Of a stretch of 64,000 nt of DNA, positions 1 to 7,942 are shown one piece after another. The notes beneath the pieces are model-generated. The model had not been told where the DNA came from and searched no databases. It saw only the letters and a list, made by a program, of their open reading frames with translations. Origin of the DNA: Opitutus sp. (GTDB lineage: Bacteria > Verrucomicrobiota > Verrucomicrobiia > Opitutales > Opitutaceae); NCBI GenBank assembly GCA_024707325.1, contig JANPZY010000004.1:310001-374000 (forward strand), read 5' to 3'. The first letter of the stretch is position 1. Each line of letters begins with the position of its first letter. The translations under genes and the position numbers were made by a program.

Positions 1-238
1 TGGTTTCCAATTCCGTGGCCGAGCCCACGCGCGCTACAAACGAAAACCCGATCGCGCCGAGCAGCGGACCGCCGGCAACGATACGGCCTGCGCTTTGCAG
101 GCGCTCGCACGCCGCGAGCGTGGGGATCACGGTATTCTCCAGATAAGGGAGCAGCTCCGCGCGCGGCAGCGAGCCGGCGGGATCGAAGAGCATTTCGACG
201 TGATAGTCGTGTGATGAAGACGTGGTCGGTGAGTTCAT
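1..238 (-). CDS. N-terminal part of a small muconolactone-isomerase-like protein (truncated by window edge)
   Basis: The reading frame starts at an ATG at 238 on the minus strand and runs off the left edge, so only about 79 residues are visible and the 3' end is missing. The protein opens [20 protein letters not shown], followed by a helix-like stretch and a strand ending IVAGGPLLG. This spacing resembles small dimeric alpha/beta-barrel proteins of the muconolactone isomerase/YciI type, but no catalytic residue can be assigned, so the function is uncertain. It is divergent from soxR, and a SoxR-type promoter points at its start, so it is the likely SoxR target. Confidence 0.6.
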   Translation of the reverse strand, partial: MNSPTTSSSHDYHVEMLFDPAGSLPRAELLPYLENTVIPTLAACERLQSAGRIVAGGPLLGAIGFSFVARVGSATELET

Positions 239-260
239 GTTTGATCGGTTGACGCCGGCC

Positions 261-291
261 ACGCTACGACCTCAAGTTAACTTTAGGTCAA
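261..291 (-). promoter_or_regulatory. SoxR box inside a 19-bp-spacer promoter
   Basis: Positions 270-287 read CCTCAAGTTAACTTTAGG, one mismatch from the Escherichia coli soxS SoxR box. Read on the minus strand, TTGACC (286-291) is a -35 element and TAGCGT (261-266) a -10 element, separated by exactly 19 bp. That long spacer is typical of MerR-family promoters that are untwisted by their activator. The promoter drives the truncated gene starting at 238; soxR starts 13 bp beyond the box on the other strand. The box is seen directly; regulation by SoxR is inferred from its position. Confidence 0.85.
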
Positions 292-300
292 GAGGCACAC

Positions 301-773
301 ATGGAAAATTGCGAACGAACCGGCTTGTCGTGGGAACTCAGCGTGGGCGACGTGGCTGCGCGCGCAGCGGCGTGGCCGTGTCCGCGATTCATTTCTACGA
401 GGCGAAAGGTCTCATCTCGAGCTGGCGCAACACCGGCAACCAGCGACGCTACGCGCGCGAGGTGCTGCGACGGGTTTCCATCATCAAGGTCGCACAACGC
501 CTGGGCATTCCCCTCGCCTCCATCAAGGAAGCGCTCGACTCGCTGCCGAAGGGACGCACGCCAACAGACAAAGACTGGCGCAAACTTTCCGCGCGTTGGC
601 AGGCCGAACTCGACGCACGCATCGCACGTCTCACCGAACTGCGCGACCACCTGACCGGTTGCATCGGCTGCGGCTGCCTTTCGATGAAGGATTGCCCGCT
701 CCGCAATCCTCACGACGAACTCGCCGAGAAAGGTCCGGGCCCGCAGCTCCTTGCCAGCGCCGACGAAGACTGA
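301..773 (+). CDS. soxR: SoxR redox-sensing MerR-family regulator (frameshifted)
   Basis: SoxR senses redox-cycling compounds through a [2Fe-2S] cluster and activates target promoters. The N-terminus (MENCERTG, then VGDVAAR) lies in one frame from ATG 301. The rest, from [16 protein letters not shown] to the stop at 773, lies in another. Removing one GC from the (GC)4 run at 358-365 joins them as AAR-SGVAVS and gives about 156 residues, the usual SoxR length. The cluster ligands are intact as [12 protein letters not shown] near residue 120, and the MerR winged-helix motif GNQRRY is present. As sequenced, the gene would not make a full protein from ATG 301. A SoxR box lies just upstream. Confidence 0.88.
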
Positions 774-774
774 C

Positions 775-1974
775 TTACGACTCCGCCGGCACGCGTGGCT
801 GACGATCGGTTATCCGGTCAAGCAGCCGGATCGAACCAATCATCAACGCGATCCCGCCAAAGATCACCCACGGGATTCCCTCGAGCGAATACTGCGCGAG
901 CGCACCCGCCGCCGCGGGAAGAAACGCTCCGCCGAGATTCGCCGCGCCCGACTGCCGGCCGATCACGGTTTGCACGGATTCGGGCGCAAAACGATTCGGC
1001 ACTTCGTGCATGAGACACGGATACACGGGCGCGAAACCCAATCCGACCAAGACGAGGGAGAGGCCGGCAAGCACAGGCGTATGCGCAAACGCGAAGAGCA
1101 ACGTGCCCACCACCGCGACGCCGCAACCGATCGCGATCAGCCGACGGTTTCCCCAGCGTTCGACAACAAAGCCGACCAGAATGCGCCCGCCGGTGATCGA
1201 GGCATAAAACGCCGACGCGCACAGCGCCGCCACTGAGGGCGAGAAGCCGCGCCCGACCGCTAGGATCGATCCCGCCCACAATCCCGTCGTCATCTCCACC
1301 GCCACATACATCGCGAAGATCGCGGGCGACAACCACCCGGCAAACGAACTGGCCTGCAACGTGGGCACCGTCACCTGTCGGTCCGCTTGTGCGTCGTGAC
1401 GAGTCTTGGTGGGTGCATGCGCCCACAGGCTCAGCGTGAGCAGGAACACCACTGCGAGCGAAAGCTGGATGCTGCCGAGCACCGTGTAGCCGCCGCGCCA
1501 GCCGAGTGCACTCGACAGCGCGTAACCCATGAACAACGGACCGCCGGTCGCGCCGAGTCCCCAGCACGCGTGCAGCCAGTTCATGTGCCGCCCGCTGTAG
1601 TGGCGCGCGACGAATCCGTTGAGCGCCGCGTCCACCGCACCTGCGCCGAAGCCCAGCATCACCGCGGCGACCAACAACACGGGCAGACCCGACGCACGCG
1701 AAATCAGCACCATGGCCGACCCAGTGAGCACGCAACTCACCAACACCACCGGCGCCGTGCGGAAACGCGCGATGATCCGTCCGCTCGAAAAACCAGCGAT
1801 GCCCGCGAGCAGCGTGCCGATAATCGTGATCACTCCCGCCACGCCGATCGGCAGATTCAGCTCGGGATAAATCGTCGGCCACGCCACGCCCAAAGTGCCA
1901 TCCGGCAGTCCGAGACTGACGAAACCGAGATAGATGATGACGAGCAGGAAGAGTGAAGCGCGCGGATTGGTCAC
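775..1974 (-). CDS. MFS transporter
   Basis: A 399-residue integral membrane protein with about 12 hydrophobic segments, starting LFLLVIIYLGFVSLGLPDG. The GTG at 1974 is the start, because an in-frame TGA lies just upstream; a weak GAGGG sits at a suitable distance. The Gly-rich loop between the early helices (GIAGFSSGRIIARF) matches the major facilitator pattern, most like the fucose-permease/YfmO-type exporter groups. The substrate cannot be told from sequence. It converges on soxR with a 1-bp gap between stop codons, so a link to redox-drug export is possible but only positional. Confidence 0.85.
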   Translation of the reverse strand: MTNPRASLFLLVIIYLGFVSLGLPDGTLGVAWPTIYPELNLPIGVAGVITIIGTLLAGIAGFSSGRIIARFRTAPVVLVSCVLTGSAMVLISRASGLPVLLVAAVMLGFGAGAVDAALNGFVARHYSGRHMNWLHACWGLGATGGPLFMGYALSSALGWRGGYTVLGSIQLSLAVVFLLTLSLWAHAPTKTRHDAQADRQVTVPTLQASSFAGWLSPAIFAMYVAVEMTTGLWAGSILAVGRGFSPSVAALCASAFYASITGGRILVGFVVERWGNRRLIAIGCGVAVVGTLLFAFAHTPVLAGLSLVLVGLGFAPVYPCLMHEVPNRFAPESVQTVIGRQSGAANLGGAFLPAAAGALAQYSLEGIPWVIFGGIALMIGSIRLLDRITDRQPRVPAES

Positions 1975-2068
1975 GACGCCCTCGAACCATCAGCACCGCG
2001 AGCGCGGCGCAAGCTCCGGAGCGGTCTTGCACAAGAACGCGCACCGCCGCCTCATGTATCCTGTTTTC

Positions 2069-2908
2069 CTATACAGTGGAGTCGCGCGGCATCCCGTGGA
2101 CGAACAAACGACCGTCGCGTTCCTCGATCGTGTAGCGGCGGAGCGCGAGCTTCGCGGGACCGCCACAAGGTTTTCCTGACGCCAGTTCGAACCGCGAGTT
2201 ATGCCACGGGCAGACGATCTCGCCCGCCTCCAGGCGACCTTCCGACATCGGGCCGTAACGATGCGTGCAAAACTCCTGCAGCGCGAACCATTGCCCGCCC
2301 TGCCGGGCCACCACAATGGTCGTGCCCTCGACGTTCACGCGTGCCGTCTGGCCCTCCGGAATTTCGTCCGCCCGGCCGATGCAAACCGGCTGCGCCGCAC
2401 CAGCGCCGATCTCGCGAGTGTCCTGCGGCAAATCTCCCTCATGGCGGTGACGCCCCACTCCAATCCCATCCTCGTAAACGAGCGATCCGCCAAGATAGCC
2501 GGAGAAGCCAATCACACCGAACGCGATCAACGATACGATGAGCGCCAGCAGATCGGTGCGGGGGCCGTTGAGTGACTCGAACCGCAACCCGATGCTCAAA
2601 GCGTAAAGTCCGACCGCGACGAGGTTCAGCACCATGTGCCACGTTGCCTTCTTTTTACCCGGGTGATCGCCGCGGATCGACGAGTAATCGACGAAGCCCG
2701 GAATCGCCGCCACCAGCGCGGCCGCCACGCCGAGCACCAGACTCAGAAACGCCGCGGGCACGAGCCGCCACTCCGGACGCGCCCAGATCCAGCTCGCCAC
2801 ATCGAGCAGCGTGCCGAGCGCAAACAACGCGATGGGCAAATGCACCAGCGCCACGTGCACCGGACACCGCAGCGGTTTTCCCTGCAAAAGATCTTTTGCG
2901 GTCGGCAT
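2069..2908 (-). CDS. Membrane DUF2231 domain fused to a Rieske [2Fe-2S] domain
   Basis: About the first 150 residues form a DUF2231 unit: the opening CPVHVALVHLPIALFALG is followed by four hydrophobic helices. The last 100 residues are a Rieske ferredoxin domain with CTH and, 17 residues on, CPWH, the expected Cys-His/Cys-His ligand pairs. The fusion would anchor a Rieske cluster at the membrane, suggesting electron transfer, but partners are unknown. ATG 2908 is preferred because a GGAGGAG ribosome site lies 8 nt upstream; a GTG six bases earlier overlaps the upstream gene's stop. It is translationally coupled to the DUF2231 gene at 2911-3423. Confidence 0.85.
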   Translation of the reverse strand: MPTAKDLLQGKPLRCPVHVALVHLPIALFALGTLLDVASWIWARPEWRLVPAAFLSLVLGVAAALVAAIPGFVDYSSIRGDHPGKKKATWHMVLNLVAVGLYALSIGLRFESLNGPRTDLLALIVSLIAFGVIGFSGYLGGSLVYEDGIGVGRHRHEGDLPQDTREIGAGAAQPVCIGRADEIPEGQTARVNVEGTTIVVARQGGQWFALQEFCTHRYGPMSEGRLEAGEIVCPWHNSRFELASGKPCGGPAKLALRRYTIEERDGRLFVHGMPRDSTV

Positions 2909-2910
2909 CG

Positions 2911-3423
2911 TCACTTCTCCTCCGGCAATGTCGCGCCCTCACGCTCCGCGATGGCGCGCCACTTCTTTTTCGATTCGCGCGCGATGGATGTTCCCTGATC
3001 GAAAACCATGCGGCTGCCGATGTAGCCCGATGCAATCACCAGCACCGCCCCCGCGCACGACGTCATCCACACGGGTCCTGTGATCGCGGCGTCGGCACCG
3101 AAACGCAGTCCGAGATTGGCAAACCACACGAGCAGCGCCGCGCTGTTCAGCACCATGTGATAGAGTCCGAGTTTCCACGCCGGCTTCTCGCGCTTGATGC
3201 CTGACCAATCCGCGACGCCGGGCGGAATCGCCAGCAACGCCACGACCGTGCCGATCAGCGCCGCATACAACGCGAGACGCGGCACCGCTTCGTTCGTGAC
3301 GCCCGCGACGACCGCCAGATCCAGGATCGCGGCGCCGAGCCACAGGCCAACCGGCACGTGCACCATCGCCGCGTGCAGCGGATGGCCCATCCATTTGCCT
3401 TGAAGAAAATCGACGAGTTTCAC
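2911..3423 (-). CDS. DUF2231 membrane protein
   Basis: The homologous part starts at VKLVDFLQGKWMGHPLHAAM, so GTG 3423 is the likely start, giving about 170 residues. The frame stays open further upstream to 3543, but that extension is Arg-rich and unlike the family. Four hydrophobic segments follow, and the HPLHAAMVHVPVGL signature is the same as in its downstream neighbour, with which it shares a 3-nt gap. The two look like a duplicated DUF2231 pair in one operon. DUF2231 is found with cytochromes and Rieske domains, but no reaction is established for it. Confidence 0.8.
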   Translation of the reverse strand: MKLVDFLQGKWMGHPLHAAMVHVPVGLWLGAAILDLAVVAGVTNEAVPRLALYAALIGTVVALLAIPPGVADWSGIKREKPAWKLGLYHMVLNSAALLVWFANLGLRFGADAAITGPVWMTSCAGAVLVIASGYIGSRMVFDQGTSIARESKKKWRAIAEREGATLPEEK

Positions 3424-3615
3424 GGGGTGCGGCGGGGTAACGCCTTTTCGCGTATCACAACCGACACGGCGGCGCTTTGTTCCGGGATCGCCGACGAACC
3501 AGCGCGAATCGGGACATCGCCGATGCGCCGACCTCTTCACCACCCGGCCTCCTCTTTCCTTTCATGCCGGCATCAGGTCGTTGCGGAAACGCTGCGCGCG
3601 CCTTATATCCGCCGC

Positions 3616-3810
3616 ATGGATACGAAACCCGTCGCCGCAAAGACACCGCCGCGCTGCGAAGATTGCGGCCGCTACGACGCGCATCTTTTCGACGGCACCT
3701 GGTTGTGCGGCGACTGCTTGCAGTCGCGCGGTTCCTGCTGCGCCGAGCGCCCGGATCAGGAAAGCGACTGCGAGAAGGCGCCTGCGAAGCAGTCCGGGAT
3801 CACTGACTGA
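3616..3810 (+). CDS. Small Cys-rich zinc-ribbon-like protein
   Basis: A 64-residue protein starting MDTKPVAAK with cysteines arranged as CEDC, then CGDC, then CC, consistent with a zinc ribbon built from two CxxC knuckles about 17 residues apart. It is too small and general to assign a role. It is divergent from the DUF2231 operon and its stop lies 9 bp from the stop of the convergent DoxX-like gene. A TATATC sequence at 3604-3609 is a possible -10 element, although it sits very close to the start. Confidence 0.6.
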   Translation: MDTKPVAAKTPPRCEDCGRYDAHLFDGTWLCGDCLQSRGSCCAERPDQESDCEKAPAKQSGITD

Positions 3811-3819
3811 CGCACGCGA

Positions 3820-4959
3820 TCACATCTGCCCGCGCGGCGGGATGGGTTTGCCGAACACACCTTCCTTGCCGGGACGGGCCGCATCGCCGCCGCCGCCCGC
3901 CGAGGTCTCACCCTTGGCATGCGGCGGATCGCGATGGAGTTTCTCGCCGGCAGCGGAATCGGCCGGGAGCGGTTTCTCTTTGTCCGTGTAATATTCGTCC
4001 GGCGGATTGTCCCAACCAGGTGTCGGCGTGCGTTCGTTGCGCGCTGCGGGATCCGCGTCGGTTTGGGCGTCGCGCGGCACGGAAACGTTTTTAGAATCAG
4101 AGGAGTTGGCCATGCGCCAACATAGCCACGCCGGAACGTTCGGTCTCTGGGCCGAAACGCCGTTTCGCAGATGGGAGCGTTCCCTAACTTCCGGGTTTTC
4201 CGAACCCTGCTCGCGACCCTGCGCCCAAATCACCAGCAGCACGCCCGTGATCGCGATCGCTTCGAAGAGCGCGGTCGCTTCATTGCGGTCGCCCGGTTCG
4301 CCGAGCGCCCGCGGCAGATGCACCAGCAACACCCACGCGCCGATCGTGCCGGCGGTGACCGCGGCCGTGATGCGGACAAAGCGAGGAATCAACAATCCCA
4401 CGCCCGCGGCCACCAGCGCGACACCGGTGAGATACGTCCAAAACATCGCGCCGGGCACCCACGCGGGCACGAGATATTGCACGAACTCCGCCCAGCGAAA
4501 ATGTTGCAGTCCGCTTTGCGCCAGAAACCACGCGAGTGCGAAGCGGCCCAATCCCGCCGCGAAGCGGAGTGTGGCCGTGCGACGCCCATCGCCACTTGCG
4601 GCCACGATCCAGGCACCACCCGCAAGCGTGCACGCTTTGCCCGCGTTGGTCCACGCGGTGCCGAAACTGGCGTCTCTCAGCGCCGCAGGGATCGCGAAAA
4701 CCAGCGCGCTCGCGAAGAGCACTCCGCCCAGCGCGAACGCGACCGTTTCCCTCCGCAGCCCAGCCGCGATCGCTGCTCCTGCCAGCATCAGCAAGGCGCC
4801 GGCGATCCATGCAATCGCCTCGCGCGCCGGCATCGTGTTGGGCCACGGCAGGAGCCGCGTCACAAACTCTCCGTAGAAGAGGTGCTGGAGGCCGAAGAAA
4901 ACAATCCCGGCGGCAAAACAGGATCTTCCAAGGCGCAGAAACGAAGGCGAAGAGATCAC
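3820..4959 (-). CDS. DoxX-like membrane protein with duplicated 4-TM unit and hydrophilic tail
   Basis: Roughly residues 1-255 hold eight hydrophobic segments arranged as two similar halves: GLQHLFYGEFV near the start and GLQHFRWAEFV about 145 residues later, each opening a DoxX-like four-helix unit. The C-terminal 120 residues are charged, with PGWDNPPDEYY and a Gly-rich end. Met at 4113 (MANSSDSKN) could start a separate 97-residue protein in the same frame, so this entry may be two genes. GTG 4959 is preferred because it forms a GTGA overlap with the upstream gene's corrected stop; ATG 4986 is the alternative. Function is unknown. Confidence 0.65.
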   Translation of the reverse strand: MISSPSFLRLGRSCFAAGIVFFGLQHLFYGEFVTRLLPWPNTMPAREAIAWIAGALLMLAGAAIAAGLRRETVAFALGGVLFASALVFAIPAALRDASFGTAWTNAGKACTLAGGAWIVAASGDGRRTATLRFAAGLGRFALAWFLAQSGLQHFRWAEFVQYLVPAWVPGAMFWTYLTGVALVAAGVGLLIPRFVRITAAVTAGTIGAWVLLVHLPRALGEPGDRNEATALFEAIAITGVLLVIWAQGREQGSENPEVRERSHLRNGVSAQRPNVPAWLCWRMANSSDSKNVSVPRDAQTDADPAARNERTPTPGWDNPPDEYYTDKEKPLPADSAAGEKLHRDPPHAKGETSAGGGGDAARPGKEGVFGKPIPPRGQM

Positions 4960-5208
4960 GGGGTCGCAGCAGGTGTTGGGGGCCATAACCCCGCGTCCGC
5001 CGCGATCCCTTCACGATGCGTCCGCAATTCCGGTCGCTTCGCGTCATAGACGGCGGTGAGTTCCGCCAACTGACGCGACACCGCATTGGCGAGATCGGCG
5101 GAATCGAGCCGCCCCCTGGCGCTCCAGCGCATACGCCAGCTCCGCGAGGTCGCGTCGCAGGCGCTGGAGTTCCTCCACGAGAAGGCTCGATGACGACGAA
5201 TGGCTCAT
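4956..5208 (-). CDS. Small coiled-coil protein (frameshifted)
   Basis: It starts MSHSSSSSLLVEELQRLRRD at ATG 5208, 2 nt after the DUF1579 stop. The helix-forming N-terminus runs into a run of five C (5112-5116); reading it as four restores ERQGRLDSADLANAVSRQL and a stop at 4956, about 83 residues in all. The restored frame overlaps the DoxX-like gene as GTGA, which supports the correction, since such four-base overlaps are typical of coupled genes. The sequence is rich in Leu, Glu and Arg and probably forms a coiled coil. I recognise no family. Confidence 0.6.
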
Positions 5209-5210
5209 TA

Positions 5211-5771
5211 TCAGGCGCGCCGGCGGAAGGTCATCCGGCACAGAGCATCCCATCCGCCTTGGGCGTTCTGGCGGTTCGACGTGAACCGGCGGTGATCGTC
5301 GGTGATGAACTCCGTCACTTCGCGGAATTTCACGAGGCCCGATTCACCGGGGAACGGCCCTTCCGTATCCAAGCTCAGGATACGGCCGGTCGCGTCCACC
5401 TGACCGTCGTAGCGCCAGAAGTGGCTCGTCATCGTGTCGATCCATGAGCCGACGTAGCGGCCGCGTGTCGCGTCGTAGCCGAGCGTCAGGCGGCAGCGAT
5501 ACGGAAACACCTCGTTCGATCCTTCCGTGACGAGCCAGAAGGGGCCGACCATCTGCGCGATCTCGGTGCCGTGCATGACTTGGGTGGGTTGGCCCGGACC
5601 GGGCGAGACTTCGATCTCGATGTCCCAGGTGCCGACGAAGCGTTCGAGCCAGCGATGCTCGGGCGTCGGATTTTCCATCGGCATCTCCATGCAGGAGGGA
5701 GCCTCGGAGGACGGGTTGGGAGCGGTGTCAGTAGCAGTGTTGTTGTTATTCATGGGAGGATTGAGGTTCAT
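5211..5771 (-). CDS. DUF1579 family protein
   Basis: About 186 residues. After a Pro/Asn-rich leader (MNNNNT and following), the body opens HRWLERFVGTWDIEIEVSPG, then WLVTEGS, LGYDATRGRYVGSWID and WRYDGQVDATG, the pattern of DUF1579 beta-barrel proteins that turn up near sigma-factor and YCII genes. The start is uncertain: ATG 5771 has GGAG nearby, ATG 5753 has none, and the frame stays open upstream to 5888. It heads a three-gene operon with the coiled-coil and DoxX-like genes and is divergent from the DGPF/ECF42 unit, which suggests shared control. Confidence 0.75.
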   Translation of the reverse strand: MNLNPPMNNNNTATDTAPNPSSEAPSCMEMPMENPTPEHRWLERFVGTWDIEIEVSPGPGQPTQVMHGTEIAQMVGPFWLVTEGSNEVFPYRCRLTLGYDATRGRYVGSWIDTMTSHFWRYDGQVDATGRILSLDTEGPFPGESGLVKFREVTEFITDDHRRFTSNRQNAQGGWDALCRMTFRRRA

Positions 5772-5906
5772 CCTCTCCACGATCCGGGCGGCCCGTCCCG
5801 GACACCTCGCAAAAATAAACCGTAACCGCGGAAACAATGTCCGGCTTGGCGGTCCTCGCTCGTTGTGGTTAATAGCATGCACCACCACTTCGCCCTCCCC
5901 GCTGCC

Positions 5907-6328
5907 ATGGAATCCCCCCTGCCCCGACTCCGTTTCTGCTTCTGTTCCGCAACTCCGGTCCGGAAACGCACCGCCATCTCACCGCCGATCAGCGCCAGGA
6001 TCTCATGCTTCGCTGGAATCGCTGGTTCGACGATCTCGTTGCGTCCGGCAAGGCCGTGGAAGGCCAGCCCCTCGAACTGGAGACGCGTTTGGTCTCCGGC
6101 CCTCGCGGCGAGCGCGTGACTGACGGTCCGTTCGCCGAAAGCAAGGAAGCGGTCGGCGGCTACGTAAAACTCCTCGTCCGCGATCTCGAGGAAGCCACCG
6201 AAATCGCCCGGCGCCATCCGGGTCTTGAGCACGGGCTCATCATCGAAGTGCGCCGCTTCATGGAAGTCTGCCACCTCGGCGTCACGGGAACTTATCGCTC
6301 CAAAGCGAGCGTGGTCAGCGCATCCTGA
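5907..6328 (+). CDS. YCII/DGPF-domain protein (probable frameshift near start)
   Basis: The core contains LLLFRNSGPETHRHLTADQ, then VTDGPFAESKEAVGGY, which holds the DGPF motif of YCII-related proteins. From 6005 an ATG-initiated frame covers most of the domain, but the conserved first strand lies upstream in the same frame with no ATG. The nearest ATG, 5907, is one frame off; adding one C to the C6 run at 5914-5919 joins them and gives about 140 residues. DGPF proteins are the standard partners of ECF42 sigma factors, and the sigma gene follows 31 bp downstream. Confidence 0.8.
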
Positions 6329-6359
6329 CTTTTCACGCGCACCTCGCCGCTCCTGCGCC

Positions 6360-7697
6360 ATGCCCGTGCCGCGCCCACCACTTCCCGGTTCGCTTCGGAT
6401 CGATTCCGCTCCGACAACGACGCCTCCGCCGCCGCCGGGCGCGCAGCCGACGCAGCTCGTCGAACATTTTTTCCGTCACGAAACAGGCCGCCTTCACGGC
6501 GCACTCGTGCGCCTGCTCGGCGTGCACAATCTCTCGCTCGCCCAGGATGTCGCGCAGGAGGCCATGTTGCGCGCGCTCCGCAGTTGGTCCATGGGCGGCA
6601 TCCCGCCGAATCCGTCCGCGTGGATCACCAAAGTCGCGATGAATCTCGCCCGCGACGCGCTGCGCCACAACCGCATGTCCGAGTCGAAGGAAGGCGCGAT
6701 CATCACGCATCTCGAGCAGACATCGTCGCGCGGCCCGCGCATCGCCGACAGCGAGATGGAGATCCGCGACGACGCGCTGCGGCTCATGTTCGTCTGCTGC
6801 CACCCGTCGATTGCGCCCGACGCGCAAGTCGTGCTCGCGCTCAAAGTGCTCTGCGGATTCAGCACCGGCGAGATCGCGCGCGCCTTCCTCAGCAGCGACG
6901 CCGCCATCGAGAAACAACTCACGCGCACCAAGCAGCGCATCCAGGATTCCGGCATCGGTTTCGACCTACCCGAAGGCGAAGATTTGACGCCGCGCCTCGA
7001 TGGCGTGCTCGCCGCGCTCTATCTGCTGTTCAACGAGGGCTACAAAGCTTCCGCGGGCGACAATCTCGTTCGCGAAGATCTCTGCGCCGAAGCGATCCGG
7101 CTCATGACGCTGCTCGTGGCCCACCCGGTCGGCGACACACCGCGAAGCCATGCGCTGCTCGCGCTCATGCTGCTTACGTCCGCACGTTTTCCGTCGCGAC
7201 TCGACGAACAAGGCGAACTCCTCCGCCTCGACGGACAGGACCGTTCGAAGTGGAACTGGACCTTGATCGAGCGCGGACTCGGCGAACTCGTTGCAGCGGC
7301 GCACGGCGATTCGGTCACCGAGTATCATCTCCAGGCCGGCATCGCCGCCTGCCACTGCATGGCGGCCGATTACGCTTCGACTGACTGGCCGCGCATTCTC
7401 CGTCACTACGACGCGCTGCAAGCGATGAAGCCCTCGCCCATCATCGCAATGAACCGCGCCGTCGCCGTTTCCAATGTGCACGGCCCGCAAGCCGGCCTCG
7501 ACGCACTCGACGAGATTCCGCAGAGCGACCGCTTGGAGAAACACTATCTCCTCCACGCCGTGCGCGGAGAACTGCTCTGGCAACTCAAGGACTACGCCGG
7601 CGCCGCGCAGAGTTTCCGTCGCGCCCTCCAACTCGCCCAAGTCGGTCCCGAGCAGACTTACATCTCGCGGTTGCTCGATCGCACACCGAACGCGTGA
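6360..7697 (+). CDS. ECF42-type RNA polymerase sigma factor with TPR-like extension
   Basis: About 445 residues, much longer than a standard ECF factor of 200. Residues 35-110 hold region 2 (LAQDVAQEAMLRALRSW, then NLARDALR). Region 4 follows around 140-200 (VLALKVLCGFSTGEIARAFL). The remaining 240 residues are helical repeats ending LLWQLKDYAGAAQSFRRALQ, TPR-like. This architecture plus an adjacent DGPF gene defines ECF42 factors, which are thought to be controlled through the C-terminal extension rather than by an anti-sigma factor; none is encoded beside it. The first 30 residues are Pro-rich. ATG 6360 is used because the frame opens upstream only through the DGPF gene. Confidence 0.9.
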   Translation: MPVPRPPLPGSLRIDSAPTTTPPPPPGAQPTQLVEHFFRHETGRLHGALVRLLGVHNLSLAQDVAQEAMLRALRSWSMGGIPPNPSAWITKVAMNLARDALRHNRMSESKEGAIITHLEQTSSRGPRIADSEMEIRDDALRLMFVCCHPSIAPDAQVVLALKVLCGFSTGEIARAFLSSDAAIEKQLTRTKQRIQDSGIGFDLPEGEDLTPRLDGVLAALYLLFNEGYKASAGDNLVREDLCAEAIRLMTLLVAHPVGDTPRSHALLALMLLTSARFPSRLDEQGELLRLDGQDRSKWNWTLIERGLGELVAAAHGDSVTEYHLQAGIAACHCMAADYASTDWPRILRHYDALQAMKPSPIIAMNRAVAVSNVHGPQAGLDALDEIPQSDRLEKHYLLHAVRGELLWQLKDYAGAAQSFRRALQLAQVGPEQTYISRLLDRTPNA

Positions 7698-7799
7698 CGT
7701 CACGCGGCCTCGCGTAGCGTTAAGCGCCACAGAGGACACAGCGCTCAGACACAGAGGTCTGGGAGGCAGAGAACGATTCAAGGGGGCCTCCGTTTCGCT

Positions 7800-7893
7800 G
7801 TCGTTCTGAGCGAAGCGAAGAATCCACTCCGAGATTCGCAGCCGTGGTCCGTGACCCAACGCGCACTGGATTCTTCGCTTCGCTCAGAATGAC
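7800..7893. repeat. 94-bp inverted-repeat element, copy 1
   Basis: Two 27-bp arms, 7800-7826 and 7867-7893, are inverse copies with one mismatch: the left contains CTGAGCGAAGCGAAGAATCC and the right its complement. A 40-bp non-conserved loop separates them. It follows the ECF42 gene directly and precedes a 22-bp repeat array. Copies with the same arms occur at 48350 (same 94-bp length) and, decayed, at 26414 and 34730. The arms would fold into a long RNA hairpin; a REP- or MITE-like element is the likely class. Confidence 0.85.
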
Positions 7894-7942
7894 AAGATGA
7901 GCCTGTTATCATCGCGGGTGCAGCGGCGTCTGCGCTGTTGCA

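Noticed and set aside
4007..4876. Plus-strand frame inside the DoxX-like gene
   Set aside because: The composition is typical of a shadow frame, and the minus strand has clear TM segments with an internal duplication.
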